In this document: positions 1-6,932 of the stretch, piece by piece
Layout of the letters: each line of letters starts with the position of its first letter
How positions within the stretch are numbered: position 1 is the stretch's first letter
NCBI GenBank assembly: GCA_946406585.1
Contig: CAMJLI010000052.1
Span: 1 to 11,257 of the forward strand
Length of the DNA stretch: 11,257 nt
DNA from: an uncultured Prevotellaceae bacterium
GTDB lineage: Bacteria; Bacteroidota; Bacteroidia; Bacteroidales; Bacteroidaceae
Reading direction: 5' to 3'
Position numbers and translations under genes: made by a program
The notes under the pieces: generated by a model
The model's database searches: none
What the model was told of the DNA's origin: nothing
What the model saw: the letters and a program-made list of their open reading frames with translations, nothing else

Positions 1-107
1 TTTCCATTTGCAAAGCCAATTATCGACAAAGTGATTATAAGTACCTTTTTATATTTATATATATGTTGTTTTGTGGTGGCTTCTGTCATACATTCGATAT
101 TTTTTTT

Positions 108-115
108 TATTTTTG
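108..115 (+). promoter_or_regulatory. Putative -7 promoter element for yaaA
   Basis: The bases TATTTTTG match the Bacteroidota primary sigma factor -7 consensus TAnnTTTG exactly. The element lies 58 bases before the yaaA start, leaving a leader of about 50 bases. I see no clear TTTG or TTG -33 box at the expected 19-21 base spacing, and the surrounding DNA is very AT-rich, so a chance match is possible. Bases 1-107 hold no gene I can support. Confidence 0.45.
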
Positions 116-173
116 CACGCATTAGTCAGAGAAATCAAAAAAGCAAACCATCATCGTAAAGAGTAATATAGTT

Positions 174-971
174 ATGCAGATTATCTTAGCTTCCGCCAAA
201 ATCATGCACGACCAACTGAAGAGCGTGCCTGATGTTGCCTTGTCCGTGCCTATGTTTCAAAAAGAAGCCGTGGCTTTTGCACGTGATATGGCAGGCTATT
301 CTGCGGAGATGATGGCCGACGTGTTGGGGTGTAGTCTGCAAATAGCCGAACAGAACAAATTACGTTTCATGCGTTTCTTCGACAAGCCAAAAGAACTGCC
401 TGCCATCCTTGCGTATCATGGTCAGGCATACAAGCATCTTAAAGCCGAGATGTTTACTCTTGATGACTTGCTTTATTCACAAGCGCATCTGTGGATAACA
501 TCTTTTCTCTATGGCATGCTACGACCTTTGGACGGCATACTGCCTTATCGCATGGAGGGTAATGTGGAACTGCCTAATGGTGAAGGTGATAACATGTTCG
601 GCTTCTGGAAGCACCGCCTCACTGATGTCCTCATCGAATCTGTCAAGGCTGACGATGGCATCCTTGTTCATTTGGCTACTGAAGAGTTTCAGCATCTGTT
701 CGATTGGCAGCGTGTCATCAAGGAAGTGCACGTCGTGCAGCCATTGTTCTACGTCAGGAAAGGCAATGACTTGAAGATGCAAGCTGTTTGGGCTAAGACT
801 TGTCGAGGTGCGATGGCACGTTTTATCATCGGGCATCGTGTTGAGAAGCCAATAGGACTCAATGACTTCAGCTATGAGGGGTTTGAACACAAACCTTCAT
901 ATGATGTGAACAACCCATTGGGGGGCTTGCATAAGCAAGAATCAGATTTCCCGCTTTTTATCAGACAATAA
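174..971 (+). CDS. yaaA: Peroxide stress protein YaaA (DUF328/UPF0246)
   Basis: This 265-residue protein matches the YaaA family along its whole length, close to the usual 250-260 residues. Conserved blocks are visible in order: an N-terminal strand ending in ASAK (SPAK in E. coli), AILAYHGQAYKHL (77-89), LYGMLRPLDGILPYR (112-126) and CRGAMARFIIGHR (210-222). In E. coli, YaaA is a cytosolic protein induced by OxyR that lowers free intracellular iron and so limits Fenton damage to DNA and proteins; its biochemical mechanism is less settled. The ATG at 174 is the first start and gives the family N-terminus. A -7 element lies upstream, and the nitroreductase gene follows after 19 bases, suggesting co-transcription. 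No OxyR site could be recognised by eye. Family assignment is firm; the role in this organism is by homology. Confidence 0.93.
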   Translation: MQIILASAKIMHDQLKSVPDVALSVPMFQKEAVAFARDMAGYSAEMMADVLGCSLQIAEQNKLRFMRFFDKPKELPAILAYHGQAYKHLKAEMFTLDDLLYSQAHLWITSFLYGMLRPLDGILPYRMEGNVELPNGEGDNMFGFWKHRLTDVLIESVKADDGILVHLATEEFQHLFDWQRVIKEVHVVQPLFYVRKGNDLKMQAVWAKTCRGAMARFIIGHRVEKPIGLNDFSYEGFEHKPSYDVNNPLGGLHKQESDFPLFIRQ

Positions 972-990
972 TCAAAAAATAATTGGAGAA

Positions 991-1686
991 ATGACTTTAA
1001 AAGAAGCTATTGAAGCCCGTCATAGTGTAAGGGCATATAAGGAACAGCCGTTGGCAGAAGATGTTGTCAAGGTGCTTGAAGATGAGATTGAAAAGTTGAA
1101 CCGTAAAGGACGGCTTCATATTCAATTGGTAAGGAATGAACCTAAGGCATTCCAAGGAACAATTGCCAAATATGGGAAGTTCCGTAATGCCAACAACTAC
1201 ATCGTGATGGCTGGAAAAAAGTCAGATGACCTGGATGAACGTGTAGGCTATTATGGAGAGCATTTGGTCCTTCTGGCTCAGACACTTGGATTAAACACAT
1301 GTTGGGTAGGGCTCAGCTACTCGAAAGTGCCGGGAACGTACGTACTTGACGAAGGTGAGAAAATAGCCTGCTATATCGCCATCGGGTATGGTCAGACTCA
1401 GGGTGCTGGTCATAAGATTAAAACTGTCGAGCAAGTGAGCAATGCAAATGATGCCACTCCTTCTTGGTTCAAGAAGGGTGTTGAAGCTGCCTTGCTCGCT
1501 CCAACAGCTGTCAACCAACAGAAATTCTCTTTTGAATATTTGGGAACTGAAGACAAAGGTGGGCAGCGTCATAAGGTCCTTGCAAAAAAAGGCTTCTCAC
1601 TGATTGGATATACTCAGATGGATTTGGGCATCGCCAAATATCATTTTGAGATTGGTGCAGGAATAGAGAACTTTGTATGGGCGTGA
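991..1686 (+). CDS. Nitroreductase family protein (TM1586-type)
   Basis: This 231-residue protein begins with the nitroreductase signature EARHSVRAY (8-16), in which R10, S12 and R14 are the usual phosphate contacts of bound FMN. It continues with the flavin fold: GYYGEHLVLLAQTLGLNTCWVGL (about 87-109), a central IACYIAIGYG strand, and EAALLAPTAVNQQ (about 165-177). The end, MDLGIAKYHFEIGAG, resembles the C-terminus of the putative TM nitroreductase family (PF14512). Members are expected to be FMN-dependent NAD(P)H oxidoreductases; the substrate cannot be read from sequence. A GGAGAA ribosome site lies just before the ATG, clearer than at most starts here. The gene sits 19 bases after yaaA and 69 before the hydrolase gene, so it is probably the middle gene of a three-gene unit. 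There is no signal peptide, so it should be cytosolic. Confidence 0.88.
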   Translation: MTLKEAIEARHSVRAYKEQPLAEDVVKVLEDEIEKLNRKGRLHIQLVRNEPKAFQGTIAKYGKFRNANNYIVMAGKKSDDLDERVGYYGEHLVLLAQTLGLNTCWVGLSYSKVPGTYVLDEGEKIACYIAIGYGQTQGAGHKIKTVEQVSNANDATPSWFKKGVEAALLAPTAVNQQKFSFEYLGTEDKGGQRHKVLAKKGFSLIGYTQMDLGIAKYHFEIGAGIENFVWA

Positions 1687-1755
1687 TGCATAAGAATGTA
1701 TGGCATTTAGATAAGTATTTAGGCAAGAACATAAACTGTCAGGTGGAACAAGTAC

Positions 1756-2436
1756 ATGAAATCAGTAGTGGTAAACGTATTAGGAAAAGAGTGTTGTCTT
1801 TATGTCCAACCCGCAACCAAGTATCTGCTCATTCAACCTGTGGATGAACACGACCTGGAGTTGCTGGGGCGGGAGGTCGACTTAGTTCAGACTCTGTCCG
1901 ACAAACCTTTCTCTCTGGCAGCCTTTAAGATTCAAGACTGGAATAGTGAACTTACACCTTGGCCTGCTCCTCCTGTCTTTGGGAAGGTACCGTTTGGTGA
2001 CAAAGCCGAAAAAACTCTTGCATTTGTTACAGGACGTTTCATTCCTATGTTGAAAGAAATGGGTGCAGATGTGTCTCATTGTCTGCTCGGAGGGTATTCT
2101 CTTGCTGGCTTGTTTGCACTTTGGGCAACATATCAGACTGACGAGTTTGAAGGGATAGTTGCTGCCTCGCCATCCGTCTGGTTTCCCCATTGGCTTGACT
2201 ATGCTTTGGCAAACAAACCCCAGGCGAGTTCTATCTATCTCAGTTTGGGTGACAAGGAAGAGAAGACAAGGAACCCTGTTATGGCTCAAGTGGGAAATTG
2301 CATTCGTAAGCAGAATGAATTGCTGCGGGAACAGGGAGTGAACGCCGTACTTGAATGGAACGTAGGTAATCACTTTGTTGATTCCGAGAAACGAATGGCA
2401 AAGGGCTTTGCATGGTTGCTGAATAACATAGATTAA
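1756..2436 (+). CDS. Alpha/beta hydrolase, putative serine esterase
   Basis: This 226-residue protein has an alpha/beta-hydrolase nucleophile elbow, GGYSLAG (112-118), with S115 as the likely nucleophile. It is followed by the AASPSVWF stretch (136-143) typical of the esterase D/siderophore-esterase group (PF00756-like). D166 in LSLGDKEEK and H206 in VGNHF are the best candidates to complete the triad. There is no signal peptide, so the enzyme should be cytosolic. The substrate is unknown: the resemblance to enterochelin or bacillibactin esterases is only in local motifs and does not establish a siderophore role. An AGGTGG ribosome site precedes the ATG. The gene is the last of the run beginning with yaaA and stops three bases before a strong stem-loop. 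Confidence 0.8.
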   Translation: MKSVVVNVLGKECCLYVQPATKYLLIQPVDEHDLELLGREVDLVQTLSDKPFSLAAFKIQDWNSELTPWPAPPVFGKVPFGDKAEKTLAFVTGRFIPMLKEMGADVSHCLLGGYSLAGLFALWATYQTDEFEGIVAASPSVWFPHWLDYALANKPQASSIYLSLGDKEEKTRNPVMAQVGNCIRKQNELLREQGVNAVLEWNVGNHFVDSEKRMAKGFAWLLNNID

Positions 2437-2438
2437 AT

Positions 2439-2473
2439 AATGGCCGATTAGGGTAAATCCTTAATCGGCCATT
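2439..2473. terminator. Bidirectional intrinsic terminator between convergent genes
   Basis: Two 15-base arms (2439-2453 and 2459-2473) pair around the loop TAAAT. Twelve outer pairs are perfect Watson-Crick, the thirteenth is a G-T wobble, and two more G-C pairs close the loop. The stem begins three bases after the hydrolase stop, and an AT-rich, T-containing stretch follows on both strands (AATTCTTCATTCCTCTTTT on the + strand). It lies between converging genes, 40 bases from the stop of the - strand esterase, so it can end transcription from both sides. Confidence 0.85.
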
Positions 2474-2513
2474 AATTCTTCATTCCTCTTTTCGGTCTAA
2501 TAACCGATTTTGC

Positions 2514-3626
2514 TTATATGTCTATGTCCTTTGTGGCCTTTCCGCCGGCATTCTGGAAAGAAAACACCAGTTTCTCTTTGGGCAATCCCTTTAATGACAG
2601 TTTGAATTCCTTCTTTCCACCAATGTTGTAAGTTTTGACGGTCTTTCCAGAGAAACTGACCACATCAACCTTTTCCACCGGTTCTGATGCTGAGACTGTA
2701 AGTGCCATTCCTGCTCTCTTGGTCTCAACGACAAGGCTCGATGTTGCTGTTCCTACCTTGTCAAGACAGGCAGCTGACAATTTCTGCCGGCAGATTTCAG
2801 CCAATTGTGGGTTCGTTGCCTCCAGGTAGCGTAGGGCATAGTGGCGTCCCAGCATGCGGTAACCCTCGCTGCTGAAATGGAGATTGTCGTCGCTTGGCAT
2901 GCATCCTTCGGAAGACACAACATAAGTGTTTGGATAGTGGTTGGCAATGTCATTGATTGTAGGATTGGCATGACCACAGATGCCTCCGTATTCTCCACGA
3001 ACCACTTCGCCAACAAGCAGAGGGACTGCAGTAGAGTCAAAACGTAGTTCCTGCTGCAGGTCGCGGTATATCTTTCTCAGCGTCTTGCGCCATTGGTCGT
3101 TGTATGCATCCGTCTCGCCCTGATGTAGAAGGATGCCCTTGATTACTCCGTCCTTGGCGGCTGTCTTGGCCATCGTCAGCAACCGCTCGTAGGGGTCTCG
3201 TCCATATTGGTCGAGGATTCCGTTCATCCAGTCACGTTCCTCTTTCGCTATAAGAGGCTTGTTCTGATCTTTGTCGAAGAAAGTGATGGGGCAGCCTTCC
3301 ACGGCAACCGACACAATGCCGATTCGTATGTTTTCGGGTACAACATCAAGAAGAGTGCGTCCGAACCAGTCGGCAGGACCAAGGTGGGCATCTGCACGAC
3401 AGAGTGGGGGAACTGCCTTGCGCCATGTGCCTAACTTGCGGTCGGCTCCATCGGTGGTAGCCATACTGAGATAACGGTCGTTCACCATCAGGTCTTGCTG
3501 CTCGATTGGTGCCTGACCCGCCATGTTCGACTGTCCGAAGCAAAGGAAAATCCAGAAATTCTGGTCTTGTGCATGTAGTTGAATCATTGTCATAACTGTT
3601 GCCAATAGAATGATTAGCTTTCTCAT
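2514..3626 (-). CDS. Secreted SGNH/CE6-type sialate O-acetylesterase family protein
   Basis: The 370-residue product starts with a signal peptide (MRKLIILLATVMTMIQLHA, likely cut after residue 19). It then shows the SASA/carbohydrate esterase family 6 layout (PF03629): GQSNMAG (31-37) with nucleophile S33, the HQGETDAY block (168-175), and the catalytic D247-N-L-H250. Such enzymes remove O-acetyl groups from xylan or other glycans outside the cytoplasm; which glycan is used here cannot be told. Residues about 300-370 form a separate beta-rich tail (VDVVSFSGKTV, LSLKGLPK, GGKATKDIDI) that resembles the type IX secretion C-terminal sorting domain. No ribosome site is evident before the ATG, common in Bacteroidota. 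It lies downstream of the DUF2271 gene on the same strand, with a palindrome in the 91-base gap, so co-transcription is uncertain. Confidence 0.87.
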   Translation of the reverse strand: MRKLIILLATVMTMIQLHAQDQNFWIFLCFGQSNMAGQAPIEQQDLMVNDRYLSMATTDGADRKLGTWRKAVPPLCRADAHLGPADWFGRTLLDVVPENIRIGIVSVAVEGCPITFFDKDQNKPLIAKEERDWMNGILDQYGRDPYERLLTMAKTAAKDGVIKGILLHQGETDAYNDQWRKTLRKIYRDLQQELRFDSTAVPLLVGEVVRGEYGGICGHANPTINDIANHYPNTYVVSSEGCMPSDDNLHFSSEGYRMLGRHYALRYLEATNPQLAEICRQKLSAACLDKVGTATSSLVVETKRAGMALTVSASEPVEKVDVVSFSGKTVKTYNIGGKKEFKLSLKGLPKEKLVFSFQNAGGKATKDIDI

Positions 3627-3673
3627 TGTTACATTATTGTTATAGTGTGTTCTATATTAGTAGTTTTGCAGCT

Positions 3674-3697
3674 CTGGCGGATTTGCAAATCCGACAG
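3674..3697. repeat. Palindrome, possible REP-like hairpin
   Basis: CGGATTTGCAAATCCG (3678-3693) is a perfect 16-base palindrome. Three more pairs (CTG with CAG) form outside a single G-A mismatch, giving 12-base arms over 3674-3697. It lies in the gap between two - strand genes, 21 bases past the DUF2271 stop and 48 bases before the esterase start. No T-run follows on the - strand, so it is not a standard intrinsic terminator. It could be a REP-like extragenic palindrome, a dyad operator for the esterase gene or an mRNA-stabilising hairpin; the sequence alone does not decide. Confidence 0.7.
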
Positions 3698-3717
3698 CAT
3701 CCATGTCTCTTAAATCA

Positions 3718-4320
3718 TCACCTGATAATGGCTTTCACGTTAGTCACCATGTCCTTGTGCTTTTCGTCTGGCTCTGTGAGTGTGGATGTAAGTTTGATGC
3801 TGCCTGCTTTGTCCTTGGTGGAGAAGGTGCCAGTATAGATGATGTCGCTGTTTTGGTAAAGTGTGGCTTCCACGATGACTTTATAGTTACCCTTGGGAAC
3901 GGCCTTGCCTTGCTGGTCGGTGAAGTTCCAAGTAAAAGTCTGAGAACCACTTGCTTGAGGTGTGGCTCCTGTTATGGCATCCAACTGTTGGTCGGTTTGT
4001 TCGGCGGCTTTTGCTGCTTTTACCCATGTAGGCACGCAGTTAGGACGTTTGACATAACCGCGCATGGGTTCCTCACCAGGACGGGTGCGCCCCTTGGTAG
4101 TGTACGACGTGACGAAGAGCGTCTTGACAACTTCTCCCTTCTCATTCTCAATCCACACGGCATATTGGTTGGAACCAGGACCTGCCTGACGCTGATAGTC
4201 GAACGATACTTCAAGGGTCTTGGCTTTTTGAGTTGCTTGTCCCTTTTTGCTCTGAACCATTGCAGGCATTGCCAGCAGCATGGCTGCGAAGATGGCAATG
4301 AATAACTTTTTTTGTCTCAT
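3718..4320 (-). CDS. Secreted DUF2271 domain-containing protein
   Basis: I start this 200-residue protein at the ATG at 4320 because it gives a clean signal peptide: MRQKK, a hydrophobic core IFAAMLLAMPAM, then a cut near residue 24 or 25. A longer version beginning at TTG 4374 would overlap the promoter element. The mature part has the DUF2271 (PF10029) pattern: LEVSFDYQRQ, SNQYAVWIENEKGEVVKTLFVT (50-71), DAITGATPQASGSQTFTWNFTD (113-134) and VPKGNYKVIVEATLYQNSDIIYTG (140-163). These are predicted periplasmic beta-rich proteins of unknown function. My recollection that they often sit near flavodoxin, ApbE or PepSY genes is unverified, but here the gene is divergent from an exported flavoprotein. 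That suggests a shared periplasmic redox role (inference). No catalytic residues can be named. Confidence 0.85.
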   Translation of the reverse strand: MRQKKLFIAIFAAMLLAMPAMVQSKKGQATQKAKTLEVSFDYQRQAGPGSNQYAVWIENEKGEVVKTLFVTSYTTKGRTRPGEEPMRGYVKRPNCVPTWVKAAKAAEQTDQQLDAITGATPQASGSQTFTWNFTDQQGKAVPKGNYKVIVEATLYQNSDIIYTGTFSTKDKAGSIKLTSTLTEPDEKHKDMVTNVKAIIR

Positions 4321-4371
4321 AATTGTTTTCTTTTGTCGGGCTTTGATGTAAACTATCATATAATGTGAGGG

Positions 4372-4379
4372 CAAATATA
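4372..4379 (-). promoter_or_regulatory. Putative -7 promoter element for the DUF2271 gene
   Basis: Read on the - strand the bases are TATATTTG, an exact match to the Bacteroidota -7 consensus TAnnTTTG. It lies 51 bases before the chosen ATG at 4320, which supports that start over the upstream TTG codon inside the element. No -33 box is obvious. Confidence 0.5.
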
Positions 4380-4400
4380 GCTAATTTCCTTGAATTTGAT

Positions 4401-4408
4401 TAATTTTG
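4401..4408 (+). promoter_or_regulatory. Putative -7 promoter element for the flavoprotein operon
   Basis: TAATTTTG matches TAnnTTTG exactly and lies 57 bases before the ATG at 4466. It is back to back with the - strand element at 4372-4379, 21 bases apart, so the two genes would share a divergent promoter region and possibly a regulator. No convincing -33 box was found. Confidence 0.45.
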
Positions 4409-4465
4409 CATACAGTTTTAAGCAAGTGTTCGTAAATAGTAGATGGTATTTGCATATAATTACAG

Positions 4466-5245
4466 ATGAATAGAAGAAATTTCATTAAGAAGACGGCGTT
4501 GGCAACGGCAGGAGCTGTTGTTGCCACACCAGTTTCTGCAATGGTGAAAAAGGTTGAGTCTGCAGGACTAATGGAAGACAATGACGAACAGACACAAAAG
4601 GAATCGCCAAATGGAAAAGTGATAAAAGTCTTGTTGGTCAATGGCAGTCCTAGACCTGACGGCAATACATTTTGTTGTCTGAAAGAGATTGAGGCGCAAT
4701 TGCAGAAGTATGGCGTAGAGTCTGAAATAGTCCAGATTGGCCGAAAGCCTGTCCGCATGTGTATCAACTGTGGTGGTTGCCGAGAGAACGGAGGAGAAGG
4801 GTGTGTTTTTGATGATGACCTCTGCAGTGTCATCACGAATAAAATGAAAGATGCCGATGCGCTTGTTGTGGGCACTCCTGTGTATTATGGACAGCCTAAC
4901 GGTGGCATCCTGTCGCTCATGCAGCGTCTGTTTTTCTCAGCGGGACATCTGGTGCAAAACAAGCCTGCTGCAGCCCTGGCTGTCTGCCGTCGTGGTGGCG
5001 CAACGGCAACACTACAGACAATGAACATGATGTTTGAGATGATGAACATGCCTGTGGTGACTTCTCAGTATTGGAACATCGCTTACGGGGCTGGCAAGGG
5101 CGAGGTGAAGCTCGATACAGAGGGTATGCAGACCATGCGCACCTTGGCTACGAACATGGCTTTCCTGCTGAAGAAAATCCATGCAGACGGCGACTCTGCT
5201 CCAAAACGTGACGAGAGGCCCTCTTTCATGAATTTCATCAGGTAA
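4466..5245 (+). CDS. Tat-exported flavodoxin-fold protein with iron-sulfur flavoprotein motif
   Basis: The 259-residue product begins with a twin-arginine signal, RRNFIKK (3-9), a hydrophobic stretch and a cut site near VSA|M (25/26), implying export folded with cofactor already bound. A linker of about 25 residues leads into a flavodoxin-like FMN reductase domain (PF03358/PF02525-like) with the FMN phosphate loop NGSPRPDGNT (59-68) and VVGTPVYYGQPNGGI near 134-148. C99, C102, C105 and C113 form CX2CX2CX7C, the compact spacing of the 4Fe-4S site in archaeal-type iron-sulfur flavoproteins. Many cluster-free relatives keep only some of these cysteines. The likely role is electron transfer or quinone/FMN reduction in the periplasm; the substrate is unknown. 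It heads a four-gene run, 13 bases before the MATE gene. Confidence 0.87.
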   Translation: MNRRNFIKKTALATAGAVVATPVSAMVKKVESAGLMEDNDEQTQKESPNGKVIKVLLVNGSPRPDGNTFCCLKEIEAQLQKYGVESEIVQIGRKPVRMCINCGGCRENGGEGCVFDDDLCSVITNKMKDADALVVGTPVYYGQPNGGILSLMQRLFFSAGHLVQNKPAAALAVCRRGGATATLQTMNMMFEMMNMPVVTSQYWNIAYGAGKGEVKLDTEGMQTMRTLATNMAFLLKKIHADGDSAPKRDERPSFMNFIR

Positions 5246-5258
5246 GCCAAGACAAATT

Positions 5259-6614
5259 GTGGCAGAGCACTCCCTGAAACGTCAGTTGAAAATTCTTGCC
5301 ATCCCGGTGTTCATCGAGATGGCGCTGGTGATGTTGCTCGGTGCGGTGGATACAGTGATGTTGAGCCGCTATAGCGACAACAGCGTGGCAGCAGTGGGAC
5401 TGGACAACCAGCTGATGTCACTTGTTTTCCTTGTTTATCAGTTCTTCTCGATGGGTGCTGCCATCCTTTGTGCTCAGTACATAGGGGCTGGGCTCCGCAA
5501 GCGACTGGTGCAGGTGGTGGGAATGGCATTGGTGGTGAACCTGATGCTTGGACTGACGGTCAGTGTCTTGCTTTTCTTCTACGCTGAGGGGCTGTTGCAG
5601 TTGATGGGACTGCGGCCGGAACTGATGGGTGACGGCTTGGTGTATCTTCGGCTGACGGGTGTGCTTTCGTTCTTTCAAGCTCTGTCGCTTACGTTCTCTG
5701 CCTCTCTGCGCAGTGCAGACAAGGTGATATGGCCAATGGTGGTCACGGGCATTGTCAACGTACTTAACATCTTGGGTAACTATGCCCTTATCTTTGGACA
5801 TTGGGGGTGCCCGCAAATGGGTGTCGAGGGGGCTGCCATCGCTACTGCTGCAAGTCGTGCTGTTGCCATGGTCTTGCTTGCTGCCATCCACTTCAAGGTA
5901 CACATACCCCGTTTCCCTTTAAGCTATTTCCGGCCTGTCCCATGGAAAGAATTGAAGAACCTCCTGCATATCGGAATCCCTGCCATGAGCGAGAACATCA
6001 GTTATTGTCTTTCGCAGGTGGTCATCACGTATTTCATCAACCAAATCAGTAATGAGGCCTTGGCCACGAGAACTTATTGCCACAACATGATAATGTTCGT
6101 CTATCTTTTCTGCATCAGCATAACGCAGGGCGGTGACATACTCGTGGGGCATCTCGTAGGACAGCGGCGACATCAGGCTGCTTATGTCTTGGGTAACTAT
6201 TTCTTTCGTTGGTCGATGATTATCACACTCACAGGGTCGGCACTTCTCGCACTCTCAGGACGCGCAATCATCAGCGCCTTTACCGACAACCAGGAAATAA
6301 TCGCCATGGGCGTGTGGGTACTTGTGGTCGACTGGTTCCTGGAGATTGGGCGTACATCCAATATCTTTGCCGTAGGGACACTGAGGGCAACTGGTGATGC
6401 CATATATCCGGTCGTCATTGCCATAATCTTCAATTGGAGCATCGCTGTCGGACTTAGTTATGTCATCGGCATAACCCTCGGTTTCGGACTTGTTGGCATG
6501 TGGGTGGGATTTGCCCTCGATGAGAACATACGTGGTGTTATACTTATGCGTCGATGGCAATCTGGAAAGTGGCGTGACAAGGGATTTGTGAAAGAAAAAG
6601 AAATTGCAATCTGA
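5259..6614 (+). CDS. MATE family efflux transporter (GTG start)
   Basis: This 451-residue protein has the size and hydrophobic profile of a 12-helix MATE/NorM-type transporter (PF01554). Its first helix has the family pattern MLLGAVDTVMLSR (25-37), with D31 in the usual VDT. The second half has the matching repeat IGIPAMSENISYCLSQVVITYFI at about residues 237-259. Such proteins sit in the inner membrane and export cationic or aromatic drugs, or metabolites, in exchange for protons or sodium. The start is GTG at 5259: an in-frame TGA at 5229-5231 blocks longer forms, and the next ATG would cut into helix 1. It follows the flavoprotein by 13 bases and precedes the small hypothetical gene by 9, so one transcript is likely. 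The substrate cannot be predicted. Confidence 0.92.
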   Translation: MAEHSLKRQLKILAIPVFIEMALVMLLGAVDTVMLSRYSDNSVAAVGLDNQLMSLVFLVYQFFSMGAAILCAQYIGAGLRKRLVQVVGMALVVNLMLGLTVSVLLFFYAEGLLQLMGLRPELMGDGLVYLRLTGVLSFFQALSLTFSASLRSADKVIWPMVVTGIVNVLNILGNYALIFGHWGCPQMGVEGAAIATAASRAVAMVLLAAIHFKVHIPRFPLSYFRPVPWKELKNLLHIGIPAMSENISYCLSQVVITYFINQISNEALATRTYCHNMIMFVYLFCISITQGGDILVGHLVGQRRHQAAYVLGNYFFRWSMIITLTGSALLALSGRAIISAFTDNQEIIAMGVWVLVVDWFLEIGRTSNIFAVGTLRATGDAIYPVVIAIIFNWSIAVGLSYVIGITLGFGLVGMWVGFALDENIRGVILMRRWQSGKWRDKGFVKEKEIAI

Positions 6615-6623
6615 ATATTACTT

Positions 6624-6932
6624 ATGACATTACCTAAATTCATTATCACCATGGATGGCCATTTGCGCATGGGAATGGTCAATCAGCACAAAGACCTGCT
6701 AAAACCAGGCGATCAGTGTATTGGTGGTGGTTACTACACATTCGACTTTGTGTCTAACAGAATCATACTCGACAGAAGTTCCTATGATTTCGGAAAACCT
6801 CGATGGCATTTGTTGGATACGCTGAAGATGCCTTCTACCTATAAAGGGCTTAGGCTCGTTTATGTTTATGACGACGGATTCCACGATGACTTTAATGTCA
6901 GCGAGGAATTGAAAGTTGAATATTATGACTGA
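6624..6932 (+). CDS. Small hypothetical protein, 102 residues
   Basis: I do not recognise a named domain. The protein is soluble, has no signal peptide or membrane segment, and ends acidic. Visible blocks are LPKFIITMDGHLRMG (3-17), GGGYYTFDFVSNRIILDRSSYDFG (34-57) and LRLVYVYDDGFHDDFN, which alternate short strands and turns as in a small all-beta or alpha/beta fold. Short Bacteroidales hypothetical proteins with a similar GGGYY...SSYDFG arrangement seem familiar but carry no function I can cite. It is very probably real: it fills the space between the MATE gene (9 bases upstream) and the acetyltransferase, whose ATG lies inside its last codons, an 8-base overlap that points to translational coupling. 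Confidence 0.8.
   Translation: MTLPKFIITMDGHLRMGMVNQHKDLLKPGDQCIGGGYYTFDFVSNRIILDRSSYDFGKPRWHLLDTLKMPSTYKGLRLVYVYDDGFHDDFNVSEELKVEYYD

Noticed and set aside
1..7. A - strand ATG at position 7 that might begin a divergent gene to the left
   Set aside because: Only two codons are visible and no clear promoter element lies at the right distance, so it cannot be supported.
1882..2373. A 163-codon - strand open frame opposite the hydrolase
   Set aside because: The + strand frame carries the nucleophile elbow and matches its family; the antisense product has no recognisable features.
2783..2794. TCTGCCGGCAGA, a perfect 12-base palindrome
   Set aside because: It lies inside the esterase coding region and is short enough to arise from codon content.
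3703..4305. A 200-codon + strand open frame opposite the DUF2271 gene
   Set aside because: The - strand frame has a signal peptide and a recognisable domain; the + strand translation is cysteine-rich with no family pattern and no good start context.
5026..5050. Methionine-rich run in the flavoprotein (MNMMFEMMNM) as a copper-binding site
   Set aside because: It sits in a helix region that leads into MPVVTSQYWN, which looks like normal family sequence; there is no other sign of metal binding there.
5418..5903. A 161-codon - strand open frame opposite the MATE gene
   Set aside because: The translation is rich in H, Q, S and P with no domain, as expected for the complement of a membrane-protein gene.
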